A stretch of DNA of 64,000 bases from Natribaculum luteum (GTDB lineage: Archaea; Halobacteriota; Halobacteria; Halobacteriales; Natrialbaceae): positions 186,001 to 250,000 of the forward strand of contig NZ_CP095397.1 of the NCBI RefSeq assembly GCF_023008545.1. Reading direction: 5' to 3'. The notes beneath the pieces were generated by a model. It worked only from the letters and a program-made list of their open reading frames with translations. It had not been told where the DNA came from and ran no database searches. Numbering within the stretch: the first letter of the stretch is position 1; every line of letters begins with the position of its first letter. The position numbers and the translations under genes were made by a program. Of this stretch, positions 34,270 to 43,376 are shown piece by piece.

Positions 34270-35283
34270 ATGACCATCCATCGACGCGATACGTTGAAGC
34301 TCGTGGGCGCAGCGGCGACGGCGGCGATCGCCGGCTGTTCGGACGCACCGGGACTCGGTGGCGGCAGTGACGACCCGGACCCACCGGCGTACAGCAACTG
34401 GCTGACCACCGACGACGAGACGCTCGTCTACGCTTCCCTCGAGTGGAGCGCACTCGAGGAGTTCCAGAGCGACAGCGGCGAGGACGAGGCCCCGATCGTC
34501 GACGACGAGAACGCGGGAGACGATCCGATGATCGGGCTCCCGACTGGCGGGCTGGTCGCGGTCGGACTCGCGGGGAGCTTCGGGCTCGCCGCGTTCGGCC
34601 TGAGCGGACTCGTCGCCCTCGAGGGCCAGCAGAGCGGGAGCGAGTTCGACTCGAGCGTCGAGAAGATGGTGCTGGCGAACGAGGCGTTCGTCGTGACGGG
34701 CGACCTCGAGACCGACGAACTCGACGAGCGGCTGACCAGCGAGTCCCAGAGTATGTTCAGCCAGCAGTACGAACAGACCGAGACGATCGGCGACTACGAC
34801 GTCTATACGCCCGTCTCGGGGGAGCGAAACGCGATCGCGATCTCCGAGGGCGCGCTCGTCTTCGCCGTCGACAGCGACGCGCCGGTCGACGTGATCCGAG
34901 CGCCGATCGAGGCTTCGGCAGGCGACACAGAGCGGGCGACGGCAGAACACGAGGACCTCGCGTGGCTCGCCGCGACCGGCGGCGACGGCCACCTCGTGCT
35001 GGGCCTCTACGGCGATCCGGAGTCGCCCGTCGAAAACCAGACCGGAAACGAGAGCGCCGTGAGGACCGAAGACGACTACGAGGTGTTCACGGACGCGTCG
35101 GGCGTCGTCTCGTCGCTCACCTTCGAGAGCGAGACGACAGTCACCGGCGACCTCGCGGCCGTCGTTGCCGAACCCGACGAGGAGACACTCGAGGAGGTCG
35201 TCGGCTCGACGGCCACGGAGGGATCGGTCGAGGTCGACGGCGACCGCGTCACTGCGTCGGCGACCTGGGAGAAAGACGCGTAG
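34270..35283 (+). CDS. Tat-exported lipoprotein, function unknown
   Basis: The 337-aa protein begins MTIHRRDTLKLVGAAATAAI and continues to AGCSD: a twin-arginine motif followed by a lipobox cysteine at residue 22, giving a lipid-anchored extracellular protein. The mature part is acidic and has a glycine/alanine-rich segment (LVAVGLAGSFGLAAFGLSGL) that may be buried. No enzyme motif was recognised. TTTTATTTAAG about 25-30 nt upstream provides a promoter. Confidence 0.75.
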   Translation: MTIHRRDTLKLVGAAATAAIAGCSDAPGLGGGSDDPDPPAYSNWLTTDDETLVYASLEWSALEEFQSDSGEDEAPIVDDENAGDDPMIGLPTGGLVAVGLAGSFGLAAFGLSGLVALEGQQSGSEFDSSVEKMVLANEAFVVTGDLETDELDERLTSESQSMFSQQYEQTETIGDYDVYTPVSGERNAIAISEGALVFAVDSDAPVDVIRAPIEASAGDTERATAEHEDLAWLAATGGDGHLVLGLYGDPESPVENQTGNESAVRTEDDYEVFTDASGVVSSLTFESETTVTGDLAAVVAEPDEETLEEVVGSTATEGSVEVDGDRVTASATWEKDA

Positions 35284-35383
35284 CGACGAGTGACGACCCG
35301 GGAGCTCGCGACTCTCGGCTTCGGATTCGAAAAATTCGATCGATCTTCTCGCGTACGACCAGAACCCGGAGTCGCGAGCGTCC

Positions 35384-36166
35384 CTAGAACGGGAACAGCG
35401 ACTCCGCCTCGAGGTCGCGCTCGATGAGTTCGATCTCGTGGCCGTCCTGGTCTTTCGTGAACGCGTACATGTCGTCGTTGCTCTCGGGGTCGCGGTAGTC
35501 CGCTGCCTCCCGGACGAGCAGCTGTTCCCAGTCGTCCTGGAGGTCGTCGACGCGGACGCAGAGGTGGCCCCAGGCGTCGCCCATCTCGTAGCTGCGCCCG
35601 TCGTAGTTGTAGGTGAGTTCGACGGCCATCGCCTCGTCGGCCGCACCCTCGGGTTTCACAAAGTAGTTGGCGAAGGTGTCGGCCTCCCAGCGGCCGGTGT
35701 GTTCGTACTCGAACTTCCGGGTCCAGAAGCCAAGCGCCTCGTCGGCGTCCTCGACGCGGATCATGGTGTGGTCGAGCGACCAGCGCGCGCCGTAGTCGCG
35801 CTCAACGATCTCGACCTCGTGACCGTCCGGGTCCGTGACGAACGCGTAGGAGCCGCCACAGGACTCTGGGTCGCGGTAGTCCTCGACGCCTTCGTCCATC
35901 AGCTCCTCGTAGGCGTCGAAGACGTCGTCGACGCGCACAGCAATGTGCCCCCAGGCGTCGCCCATCTCGTAGGACTCGCCCTCGTTGTAGGTCAACTCGA
36001 GCATCGCCCCTTCCTCGTGCATCTCCTCGGGACCGAGGTAGACGATGGTGAAGCCGTCGCCCTCGTAGCGGTCTTTCTCCTCGTAGTCGAGGTGGCCCTG
36101 GTACCACTCGAGGGATTCCTCGAGGTCTTCGACGCGCATCATGACGTGGTCGAGCGTGCCCTGCAT
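35384..36166 (-). CDS. two-domain VOC (glyoxalase-fold) protein
   Basis: The 260-aa protein contains two vicinal-oxygen-chelate domains. The first begins LDHVMMRVEDLEESLEWYQ, the second LDHTMIRVEDADEALGFW. Each has a WGHxxVRVDD strand and a DPDGHEVEIVERD or DQDGHEIELIERD end, carrying the metal-binding His and Glu residues expected for a glyoxalase I-like enzyme. It may detoxify methylglyoxal, though VOC members differ widely. ATG at 36166 (MQGTLDH) fits the domain start better than 36193. Confidence 0.85.
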   Translation of the reverse strand: MQGTLDHVMMRVEDLEESLEWYQGHLDYEEKDRYEGDGFTIVYLGPEEMHEEGAMLELTYNEGESYEMGDAWGHIAVRVDDVFDAYEELMDEGVEDYRDPESCGGSYAFVTDPDGHEVEIVERDYGARWSLDHTMIRVEDADEALGFWTRKFEYEHTGRWEADTFANYFVKPEGAADEAMAVELTYNYDGRSYEMGDAWGHLCVRVDDLQDDWEQLLVREAADYRDPESNDDMYAFTKDQDGHEIELIERDLEAESLFPF

Positions 36167-36214
36167 GGGCGAGAAGTCGTGCGCTGGCGGCAAAAGGCTA
36201 GCGAAGCCGGCGGT

Positions 36215-37909
36215 CTAGTCGGTCTCGCCGGGAACCGCACCGGTTTCGGAGCCGGTCTCGACGTCCTCGAGGTCGCCCGACGACGCGATCGGGGAGACGC
36301 CTTTCCGCCGGGCGTCGAGTTCGGAGAACGCGTAGACGAGGCCGACGAGGACGACGGCCCCGAGCGGGAGGAAGACGACGGGGGGGACGCCGAGGAAGCC
36401 GTACAGCAGGTAACACAACGTCACGACGAGCATGACGGTCCCGGCGTAGTACAGCTGGGTCCGGACGTGGTCGATCAGGTCGGCACCCGTGAACGTCGAG
36501 GAGAGGACGGTCGTATCGGAGATCGGCGAGGTGTGGTCGCCGAAGATCGCCCCGGAGAACACTGCGCCGACGAGGACGGGCGCGAGGTCGAAACTCGTCG
36601 TGAGTTCGTAGCCGACGGGGAGAGCGATCGGCGTGACGATGCCCATCGTCGCCCACGACGAGCCCATCGTGAACGCGACGAACGCGGAGACGAACAGGAC
36701 GACGATCGGCAACAGTGCGGGCGAGACGACCTCCTCCGCGACGCCGGCGACGTACGTGCCGGTACCGAGGTCCTCGGCGACCGCGCTGATCGACCAGGCG
36801 AGCACGAGGATCGTCACCGCCGTCACCATGAGGTGGAAGCCGTCGACGACCGTCTCGACGGCGGTCGCGAGGTCGACGATGTCGTAGAACAGCCCGATGG
36901 CGGCGACCGTCGCGATCATCGCGAACGAGCCCCAGACGAGCGCGGCGGCGAAGTCGCCCGCACCGATCACGTCGACGAGCACCTGCACGACGCCGTCCTG
37001 GCTCGTCGCCGCCTCGAGCGACGTCGGCCCGCCGGCCTCGGCCTGGTCGTCGACCCACGTGCCGTAGCCCGTCCAGAACGCGCCCGCGAGCGTGACGACG
37101 ATCAACACGACGACGGGGGCGAAGAACGTCCGAAGCATCGGACGGGTCTCGATCGGCTCACCCAGGTCGCCCTCGACTTTCTGCAGCGGCTGTGCGTCCT
37201 CACGGCTGACGTTGCCCGTCTGCCACGATCGGTGTTCGGCGTCGAGCATCTCCCCGAAGTCCCGGCGCGTGTAGAGGACGACCCCGACCATGAGGATGGC
37301 GAGCAGCGCGTAGGTGTTGTACGGGATCGACTGGACGAACGTCTGGAACACGCCGGGGGTCTCGACGCCGTGGGTCTCCTCGACGACGCCGTACCCCTCG
37401 TCGATCATCGACAGCTGGAACGCGACCCAACTCGAGATGGCGATCGTCGCCACGGGCGCGGCCGTCGAGTCGACGATGTACGACAGTTTCTCCCGGGAGA
37501 TGCGCATCTGGTCGGAGATTTCGCGCATCGTGCTCCCGACGATCGCCGTGTTGGCGTAGTCGTCGAAAAACAGGAGCATCCCGAGGATCCACGTGGCGAG
37601 CCCGGCGTTGCGCTGGGTCTCGAGGCGAGTCGTCGCCCAGTTTCGCACGGCGGTCGCCCCGCCGAGTCGCCAGATGAGCGCGACGCCCGAACCGAGCAAC
37701 AGGGTGAACACGAGGATCTGTGCGTGAAACGAGTCGGCGATCGAGCCGGTGATCCACCGGAACGTCTGCCCGACGCCGAGACTCCCGGTCAGGATGACGC
37801 CACCCGACCAGATGCCGAGAAACAGCGACAGGATCGGCCGGCGCGTCACGATCGCCAGCGCGATCGCGAGCAGCGGCGGCACGAGCGAGAGTGCTCCGAA
37901 CTCGGCCAT
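36215..37909 (-). CDS. nhaC: NhaC-family Na+/H+ antiporter
   Basis: The 564-aa membrane protein has about 11-12 hydrophobic helices. It shows NhaC-family patterns such as GMLLFFDDYANTAIVGSTMR, FTMGSSWATMGIVTPIALPV and FGDHTSPISDTTVLSST, the polar Asp/Ser/Thr clusters in the transport path. It would export sodium in exchange for protons across the cytoplasmic membrane, important for a salt-in archaeon. ATG at 37909 (MAEFGALSL) has a TATA-like CGTTATTG about 27 nt upstream. Confidence 0.9.
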   Translation of the reverse strand: MAEFGALSLVPPLLAIALAIVTRRPILSLFLGIWSGGVILTGSLGVGQTFRWITGSIADSFHAQILVFTLLLGSGVALIWRLGGATAVRNWATTRLETQRNAGLATWILGMLLFFDDYANTAIVGSTMREISDQMRISREKLSYIVDSTAAPVATIAISSWVAFQLSMIDEGYGVVEETHGVETPGVFQTFVQSIPYNTYALLAILMVGVVLYTRRDFGEMLDAEHRSWQTGNVSREDAQPLQKVEGDLGEPIETRPMLRTFFAPVVVLIVVTLAGAFWTGYGTWVDDQAEAGGPTSLEAATSQDGVVQVLVDVIGAGDFAAALVWGSFAMIATVAAIGLFYDIVDLATAVETVVDGFHLMVTAVTILVLAWSISAVAEDLGTGTYVAGVAEEVVSPALLPIVVLFVSAFVAFTMGSSWATMGIVTPIALPVGYELTTSFDLAPVLVGAVFSGAIFGDHTSPISDTTVLSSTFTGADLIDHVRTQLYYAGTVMLVVTLCYLLYGFLGVPPVVFLPLGAVVLVGLVYAFSELDARRKGVSPIASSGDLEDVETGSETGAVPGETD

Positions 37910-38075
37910 GCGAACGCTAGACGTGGGGTATCCCAATAACGATGATTGTGATCGTAGTTATAATTCCTGCGTACGAGACTATTACTCCGACCCGCGGATC
38001 GAACCGTCGAGACGGTGCTCGGTCGCCCGGCCGAGAAATATGTATTACCACAGCACACAGGAGTGGCGAGTCTGC

Positions 38076-38948
38076 TCACTCGTGGTTCGGCGTCCACTCC
38101 TCGCAGGCGTCCATGTCGTCCATCGCCCCGTCGTGGTACGCACAGTAGGGCGTCATCCCCGAGGACGAGCGGACGTACTGGAAGTGCGCGCAGTTCCCGC
38201 AGTACCGGTCGGCTGGCTCCGACGGCCCGGTGGGCGCGTCGACGATCTCGGCGTCGCTGCCGTCGAGCGGCGAGTCGATGTCGGAGGCTGCCGATCCGCC
38301 GTCGCTCGCCGGTGCGCTCACCTGGGCGGCACGCGCCGTCTCGTTCGGGTCGGCCGACGCATTGGTCTGGGTCTCGACCTCGCCGTCCGGCGTCCCGCCG
38401 AGGAAACCGATCCCGCCGAGCCCACCGCTCGAGCCGTCGACCTCGACGACCTTCGTCTCGCCGCGTCGGGTGACGTTCATCTCGAGGGCACCGCCGGGGT
38501 CGTTCCGGGTCTTGAAGTTGGCGACGGCGACGAACAGACACCAGATGGCGGTAAAGAGCCCGAGCAGGTAGACGACCGAAACGAGCAGCGTCAGGTCGTC
38601 ACCGTGCCCGCGCCAGTGGTGGGGGTAGGCGTGCCAGAAGAGGGCGACGCCGAGCAGACAGAGGCTCGTTCCGATGGCTGCTGCGGCACGGACGCGCCGA
38701 CTCGCGGGCAAGACGGCGAAGACGCCCACGAGCACGGCGGGGACGCCCAGTCCGGCGAGGATTCCGGCCCACTTCACTGCCCCGAACTGGCCACCGACGT
38801 ACGCGGCGAAGAGGTCGGTCGTCGCGACGAACACGGCCACGACGGCGAGGGCAGCACCGAAGAGGACAAGCGCCGTCCCGGCGTACAGCCGCCGGAGGCT
38901 CGTCACTGCCGCCCCGTTGCCGTCGTATACCTCCGTCAGGCTGGTCAT
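38076..38948 (-). CDS. haloarchaeal membrane protein with cysteine-rich C-terminus
   Basis: The 290-aa protein has four or five hydrophobic helices in residues 15-150 (for example LYAGTALVLFGAALAVVAVF). A Gly/Ser-rich linker follows, then a Cys-rich tail YCGNCAHFQYV to CAYHDGAMDDMDACEEW that could bind metal. It resembles a conserved haloarchaeal family of unknown function. ATG at 38948 (MTSLTEVYDG) places the first helix at the expected position. Confidence 0.7.
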   Translation of the reverse strand: MTSLTEVYDGNGAAVTSLRRLYAGTALVLFGAALAVVAVFVATTDLFAAYVGGQFGAVKWAGILAGLGVPAVLVGVFAVLPASRRVRAAAAIGTSLCLLGVALFWHAYPHHWRGHGDDLTLLVSVVYLLGLFTAIWCLFVAVANFKTRNDPGGALEMNVTRRGETKVVEVDGSSGGLGGIGFLGGTPDGEVETQTNASADPNETARAAQVSAPASDGGSAASDIDSPLDGSDAEIVDAPTGPSEPADRYCGNCAHFQYVRSSSGMTPYCAYHDGAMDDMDACEEWTPNHE

Positions 38949-39073
38949 ACGCGTCCCGTTCGCGCTCGGGACACAAAACGATACGTCAGACAACTACCAA
39001 AGAACGGAGAGGATCGACGGAACGAGGCGGCGGAAGCGAAAGCTTGAATCGACGGGCTCGCAAACGCCCGATC

Positions 39074-39361
39074 ATGAGTGACGAGGAAGAAGAGTCCGAA
39101 CCCGCCGTCTCCCTCGGCGAGAAGACGCCCGTCGAGGGCGCACCGCTCGCGCGAGTGACCTCCCGACTGACCTGGCCGAAAGAAGCCAGCGAGGTCGACC
39201 GACTCGAGGGCGAGAGCGTCGTTCGGACGGCCGAGGGGCCACTCGAGCTGTCGGACGTGATCGCGGAGATCGACGAGACGTACTTCCAGCGCCGCCAGGA
39301 GTTCGAGAGCCACGCCCGCGGCGTGATCGGGACCGGCCCTGTCCAGACCGCAGACGAGTAA
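39074..39361 (+). CDS. DUF5789 family protein
   Basis: The 95-aa acidic protein contains a domain seen in haloarchaeal DUF5789 proteins: GAPLARVTSRLTWPKEASEVDRLEG, then TPEGPLELSDVI-like and YFQRRQEFE. Function unknown. It starts at 39074 and is followed after 7 nt by the CPBP protease gene, probably in one transcript. Confidence 0.75.
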   Translation: MSDEEEESEPAVSLGEKTPVEGAPLARVTSRLTWPKEASEVDRLEGESVVRTAEGPLELSDVIAEIDETYFQRRQEFESHARGVIGTGPVQTADE

Positions 39362-39368
39362 GAGAGCC

Positions 39369-40067
39369 GTGGCGACCGAGGAGGTCCGTACCGGCGTCCG
39401 CTGGCTGCGCGAGCGCCTCGCTGCCCTCACGTGGGTGCAGCGATCGTTACTCGCTGGTGCGCTATTGACGGTCCTGTGGACGAACCTCGTCCGCTCGGGA
39501 CTGCACAATCGTCTCCTCTTCGACGGCCTGTTTCTGTTCGCGGGACCGCTCGCGCTGGCGCTTTCCCACGGCGAGGACATCGGCTGGCGGGTCGACCGCC
39601 TCGCGATCCGGAACACGGTCGTGCTCGCGCTGTTCGTCCTGCCGTTTTACCTCGTCGGCTCGACGCTGCCGACGATTCGGACGTTCTACCCGATCTGGGA
39701 AACCAGCGCCGTTCCAGGCGAGTTCGTTCCTCACGCGGTCAAACTGTTCTTCCTTGCACTGGCCGCCGAAACCTACTACCGGGGGCTGCTCTGTGTCGGC
39801 GTCCAGGACGTCGGCTTCAAGGCGGTCTTCATCAGCCCCATCGTCTACATGTTCCACCACGCGGGAAAGCCGCCGATCGAGTTTCTCCTCTCGGGACCGA
39901 CGGACGTCCTCTTCGGTGCCGTCGACTACCGGTCGAACTCGATTCTTCCCTCCACGATCGCACACGGCGCGGGTCTCGTCTTGCTCGACTGGCTCGTCCT
40001 CCACGACCCGCTGTTCTCGCCGACGCCGGTCCTGCGCGCGCTCGAGTGGCTGCCCGTCCCGCTATAG
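39369..40067 (+). CDS. CPBP-family intramembrane protease
   Basis: The 232-aa protein has about six hydrophobic helices and the CPBP (Abi) motifs: AAETYYRGLL (the glutamate-arginine motif), MFHHAGKP, and the final histidine in IAHGAGLVLLDW. Such proteases cleave prenylated or other membrane proteins. The start is GTG at 39369, 7 nt after the preceding stop. Confidence 0.8.
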   Translation: MATEEVRTGVRWLRERLAALTWVQRSLLAGALLTVLWTNLVRSGLHNRLLFDGLFLFAGPLALALSHGEDIGWRVDRLAIRNTVVLALFVLPFYLVGSTLPTIRTFYPIWETSAVPGEFVPHAVKLFFLALAAETYYRGLLCVGVQDVGFKAVFISPIVYMFHHAGKPPIEFLLSGPTDVLFGAVDYRSNSILPSTIAHGAGLVLLDWLVLHDPLFSPTPVLRALEWLPVPL

Positions 40068-40134
40068 TCGGCGGCCGCGCACCCGGCAGCGTGCAGGCCG
40101 TACAGGTTTTTACGTGGCCGCCGAATCGACCGTC

Positions 40135-40572
40135 GTGAGTCTTCCAGTCGACCCGACGACAATCGATCCGGAAGCGTACGGCGAGATGCGAACCGTCCTC
40201 GAGATGGACCACGACGAGGCGGTTGAACACGTCCGCGAGGTGTTCACCGACGCGGGGTTCGGCGTTCCCGTCGAGTTCTCCCCCTCGGAACTGCTCAACG
40301 AGAAGGTCGACGCCGACCGCGCTCCGTACTACGTCCTCGGGGCGTGCAACCCGGCGATCGCCGACCGCGTCCTCGACGCAGCGATGGAGATGGGCGGTCT
40401 CTTTCCCTGCGGCGTCGTCGTCTGGGAGAAGACGCCGGGCCGACAGGTCGTCTACCACGTCTCGATTATGAAAATCGGCCACCTCCTCGGGATCGCTCCC
40501 GACGACGAAGAGTGGCAGGCGATCGTCGACGAAACGGGCGAGATGGTCGATCTGGCCTTCGAGAACTTGTAA
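40135..40572 (+). CDS. DUF302 domain protein
   Basis: The 145-aa cytoplasmic protein matches DUF302: HDEAVEHVREVFTDAGFGVPVEF, YYVLGACNPAIADRVLDA, then LFPCGVVVWEK. The role is unknown. GTG at 40135 was chosen because a TTTTTACG box lies about 27 nt upstream, giving a leaderless message. An ATG at 40186 would shorten the protein by 17 residues. Confidence 0.83.
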   Translation: MSLPVDPTTIDPEAYGEMRTVLEMDHDEAVEHVREVFTDAGFGVPVEFSPSELLNEKVDADRAPYYVLGACNPAIADRVLDAAMEMGGLFPCGVVVWEKTPGRQVVYHVSIMKIGHLLGIAPDDEEWQAIVDETGEMVDLAFENL

Positions 40573-40645
40573 CTCGGCCCGCCTCGTGGCCTCGAATACC
40601 ACGAATGCTGTCAAGTTTTATGTAGTACAGACGAGATGAACAGGC

Positions 40646-41665
40646 ATGAACGCCCGGACCGGGCTCTTCGCCGCCCTCCTCACCGTCCTCGCCGTCGTCG
40701 GATTCCTGCTGATCGTTCCCTTCCTGCAGTACGTGCTGATGGCCGCGTTGCTCTCGTATCTCCTCCATCCCGCCCACGAGCGACTGGCTCGCGTCGTCGG
40801 CCCCCACGCGTCCGCGACCGTGCTCACGACGGTCGCGTTCATCGCCGTCGTCGTCCCCGCCCTCGTCGTCTCGCTGGTCGTCGTAGAGACGGTCACGTCG
40901 TTTCTGCGCTCGTTCGGTCGCGACGACGTGGTGGCGACGGTCGACGCGACCAGGACCGTCTTGATCGACGGCGTCGGCCTCGATCCATCCGCCGTCGACG
41001 ACATCGAGGCGAAGCTCCTCGAGGAGGCCGTCTACAGGTCGCTCGAGACGGCCACGACGGAGGGCGTCGCCCTCCTCGCGACGACCGTCCGGACGACGTT
41101 TGGCGCGATCGTCCTCGCATTCGTGCTGTACTACCTGCTCGTCGACGGAAAGCGATTTCTCGCCTGGATCCGCCAGATCGCGCCGCTCGAGGATCGCCTC
41201 CAGGAGCAACTGTTAGCCGAGACACACGGGACGACGCAGGCCGTCGTACGGAGTCACCTGCTCGTCGCGATCGTCCAGGGCGTCCTCGGTGGCGCCGCCT
41301 TCGTCGCCGTCGGGCTTCCGAACGCGGTGTTCTGGACCGTCGTCATGACGGTCGCCTCGATCCTGCCGATCGTCGGCGTCTGGGTCGTCTGGGGACCGGC
41401 GGCGCTGTACCTGTACGGTAGCGACGCGACACTCGCGGCGGCGATCCTGGCCGGCTACGGCGTCGTCGTGCTGTCGACGGTCGACGTCGTCTTCCGGAGG
41501 CGACTCGTCGACGGGGACGCGAGTCTCCACCCCGCCGCCGTCCTCGTCGGCGCGCTCGGCGGTATCTACACGCTGGGAATCATGGGCGTGGTGCTCGGGC
41601 CGGTCCTGCTCGGGATCTTCAAATCGAGCGTGACGGTCCTCAACCGGACGCAGTCGCTGCGGTAA
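40646..41665 (+). CDS. AI-2E family transporter
   Basis: The 339-aa membrane protein has the AI-2E/YdiK arrangement: two N-terminal helices, a large soluble loop, then six helices ending in GALGGIYTLGIMGVVLGPVLLG. Signature segments include YYLLVDGKRFLAWIRQIAP and the VASILPIVGVWVVWGPA stretch. Family members export small molecules or act as Na+/H+ antiporters; the substrate is unknown. TTTTATGTAG at about 40616 is a plausible TATA box. The last codons and stop are supplied by half of an 82-bp element (41653-41685). Confidence 0.87.
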   Translation: MNARTGLFAALLTVLAVVGFLLIVPFLQYVLMAALLSYLLHPAHERLARVVGPHASATVLTTVAFIAVVVPALVVSLVVVETVTSFLRSFGRDDVVATVDATRTVLIDGVGLDPSAVDDIEAKLLEEAVYRSLETATTEGVALLATTVRTTFGAIVLAFVLYYLLVDGKRFLAWIRQIAPLEDRLQEQLLAETHGTTQAVVRSHLLVAIVQGVLGGAAFVAVGLPNAVFWTVVMTVASILPIVGVWVVWGPAALYLYGSDATLAAAILAGYGVVVLSTVDVVFRRRLVDGDASLHPAAVLVGALGGIYTLGIMGVVLGPVLLGIFKSSVTVLNRTQSLR

Positions 41666-41685
41666 GGGCTTACAGCGGTCCGTAT
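41653..41685 (+). repeat. half copy of the 82-bp hairpin element at a gene end
   Basis: The 33 nt align without gaps to the right half (positions 50-82) of the copy at 58797-58878, 28 of 33 identical. It spans the final codons and stop of the AI-2E-type gene. Confidence 0.65.
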
Positions 41686-41730
41686 GAGAGGACGTCGAGT
41701 CCGGTTCGTTGGCGTGCCACTCGAGTCCCG

Positions 41731-43029
41731 TCAGTTCGTCCCGAACGCGGAGAGGTTCGACTGCAACCCGGCCGCGAGTTCGGACTTCCGGCGGAGTCGG
41801 GCGTGTGAGATCGGCAACTGCGTGGCGACCGCCGCGACGGCGTCGTGGAACGTCTCGGCCGCGCCGTACTCCCCCTCGAAGGCGTTGCGAACGCTCTCGC
41901 GGACCTGCCAGACGCCGACGGGGGCCCAGTAGTCGTCGCTGACCTCCCGCAAGACCAGACACTTCGCCTGCCGGCCGATCGACTCGAGGTGCTCTAAGAC
42001 GGCGAGTCGAGCGGCGTAGTAGGCGCCCGCGGTCTCCTCGACGTACCCCGAGCGGCCCTCGTAGCCCTCGGCGGCGCTCGCCATCCAGACGTCGTCGTGG
42101 GGGTCGGGATTCCAGATGCTGCCGGGCGCTTTCATCTCGACGAGTTCGAACTCCCACGTGCCGGGCGCGAGGACGATCCAGTAGCGGTTGCCGACGTACT
42201 CGTTCTCCCAGACCTGCACCTCGTCGATGCTCGGGGCGTTCTTGATCCGCCCGCGGAGGAACTGACCGACGGTGTCGTCGACTGCGGTGATCGACCACCG
42301 CGTGGGGACGAGTCGGCGATTCTCGGCCTGCCCGAGCGCGCCCGCCGAGAGGATCGAGTCGATCTCGTAGACGTCGAAGCCGCGCCGGTAGAGATACGTC
42401 ATCGCCCCCTGGGCCTGCCAGTCGTCGTCCTCCAGGGTCTTCTTCACCGGCCGTGGCACGTGGGGGTTCTCCGTGAGGTCCGCAGAGCGGGCGGTCGCAC
42501 GCGGACCGCGCGGGGTCGCCACGTCCGTCCCCGCGTCGAGGCCGAGGTCGGGTTTCCCGTCGAGCCCGATCTCGAGGTCGACCGGACGGTCGGCGATCGC
42601 CACCTCGCGCTGGACGCCGACGAAGCCGTCCCAGACGTCGGCCACGGACGGTGCGAGCCGGCTGGCGATCCCCGGCGAGTCGACGTTCGCGCGCTTGCTC
42701 GAGTTGAGCAACCCCGTCCGACGCTGGAGAACGTCGTCGATGGCGTACCCCTGTCGGTACCAGCTGTCGTCGGTGACGTACTCCTCGGCTGCACCCTCGT
42801 CGCCGACGGGCGAGAGCAAACCGACGGGGATGTCCGGGTAGTTCGAGCGCCCGACGAAGATCGACGGTGCGGTCGAGCCGACGAGAGTGTCGCCACTCAG
42901 CGCGTCGTCGAACCGCTGCTCGAACTCCGCGATGTGGTCCGTGATCGCGTAGGACTTCTCCCTGGCGAGTCGGCGGCGTTCGGCCTCCTCGTCGGGTTCC
43001 AGGTCCTCGATGTACTCGTCGAGGCGCAT
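41731..43029 (-). CDS. nreA: DNA repair protein NreA with PCNA-binding tail
   Basis: The 432-aa protein belongs to the archaeal Nre family, involved in DNA damage repair in Haloferax. Recognisable segments are IFVGRSNYPDIPVGLLSP near residue 60, DLTENPHVPRPVKKTLEDD, and SLSPGTWEF-like FELVEMKAPGSIWNP. The C-terminus, GLQSNLSAFG, matches a PCNA-interacting peptide. No N-terminal zinc finger is present, as in the haloarchaeal subtype. ATG at 43029 (MRLDEYIEDL) fits the family. Confidence 0.9.
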   Translation of the reverse strand: MRLDEYIEDLEPDEEAERRRLAREKSYAITDHIAEFEQRFDDALSGDTLVGSTAPSIFVGRSNYPDIPVGLLSPVGDEGAAEEYVTDDSWYRQGYAIDDVLQRRTGLLNSSKRANVDSPGIASRLAPSVADVWDGFVGVQREVAIADRPVDLEIGLDGKPDLGLDAGTDVATPRGPRATARSADLTENPHVPRPVKKTLEDDDWQAQGAMTYLYRRGFDVYEIDSILSAGALGQAENRRLVPTRWSITAVDDTVGQFLRGRIKNAPSIDEVQVWENEYVGNRYWIVLAPGTWEFELVEMKAPGSIWNPDPHDDVWMASAAEGYEGRSGYVEETAGAYYAARLAVLEHLESIGRQAKCLVLREVSDDYWAPVGVWQVRESVRNAFEGEYGAAETFHDAVAAVATQLPISHARLRRKSELAAGLQSNLSAFGTN

Positions 43030-43103
43030 TCGACTCGGGGTACGGCCGGCGCGGGTTTGAATGTTGAGTGTCCGCGCCGAGCCCCGTTCGTGATTCCACG
43101 TTG

Positions 43104-43119
43104 ACCCTAACCAGTATGG
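43104..43119 (+). promoter_or_regulatory. upstream activating motif before the lycopene cyclase-blh unit
   Basis: ACCCTAACCAGTATGG matches the motif at 45359-45374 in 14 of 16 positions. It resembles the Bat-dependent bop-type upstream activator of Halobacterium. The ATG at 43156 lies 37 nt beyond the motif. Confidence 0.55.
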
Positions 43120-43155
43120 CCCCGCCTGTTCGTCGATCCGCGCCGTACCGGGGGT

Positions 43156-43374
43156 ATGGACATCCCGACGGGACGCTGGCCGCCGGCGGCAGTGACGAGC
43201 GGTGCCGTCGGACCGGCGAAGCGGTCTCGAGTCGCCGACCCGCGGTCTCGACGCTCGGTCGGCATCGCCGGATCGGACCGGAACCCGAAGACCGTCGCGC
43301 AGACGGATGGAGGGAGAAACCGCACGGCAGGCAGCAGATCCGTGCTGACGAACGCAACGGCCGCTCGGATGTGA
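43156..43374 (+). CDS. possible 72-aa leader ORF before lycopene cyclase
   Basis: The frame runs from ATG at 43156 to TGA at 43372-43374, ending 2 nt before the lycopene cyclase ATG. It encodes a basic, Arg-rich peptide (MDIPTGRWPPAAVTSGAV...), unlike acidic haloarchaeal proteins, so it may be a non-coding leader rather than a gene. Its ATG sits at the distance from the upstream motif expected of a transcript start. Confidence 0.25.
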   Translation: MDIPTGRWPPAAVTSGAVGPAKRSRVADPRSRRSVGIAGSDRNPKTVAQTDGGRNRTAGSRSVLTNATAARM

Positions 43375-43376
43375 CG

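Noticed and set aside
35438..37939. 833-aa plus-strand ORF opposite the VOC and NhaC genes
   Set aside because: It spans two real minus-strand genes, and its Asp/His/Arg-rich repetitive sequence is typical of antisense translation.
41213..43357. 714-aa minus-strand ORF overlapping nreA
   Set aside because: It is Arg-rich without domains and out of frame with the well-supported nreA.
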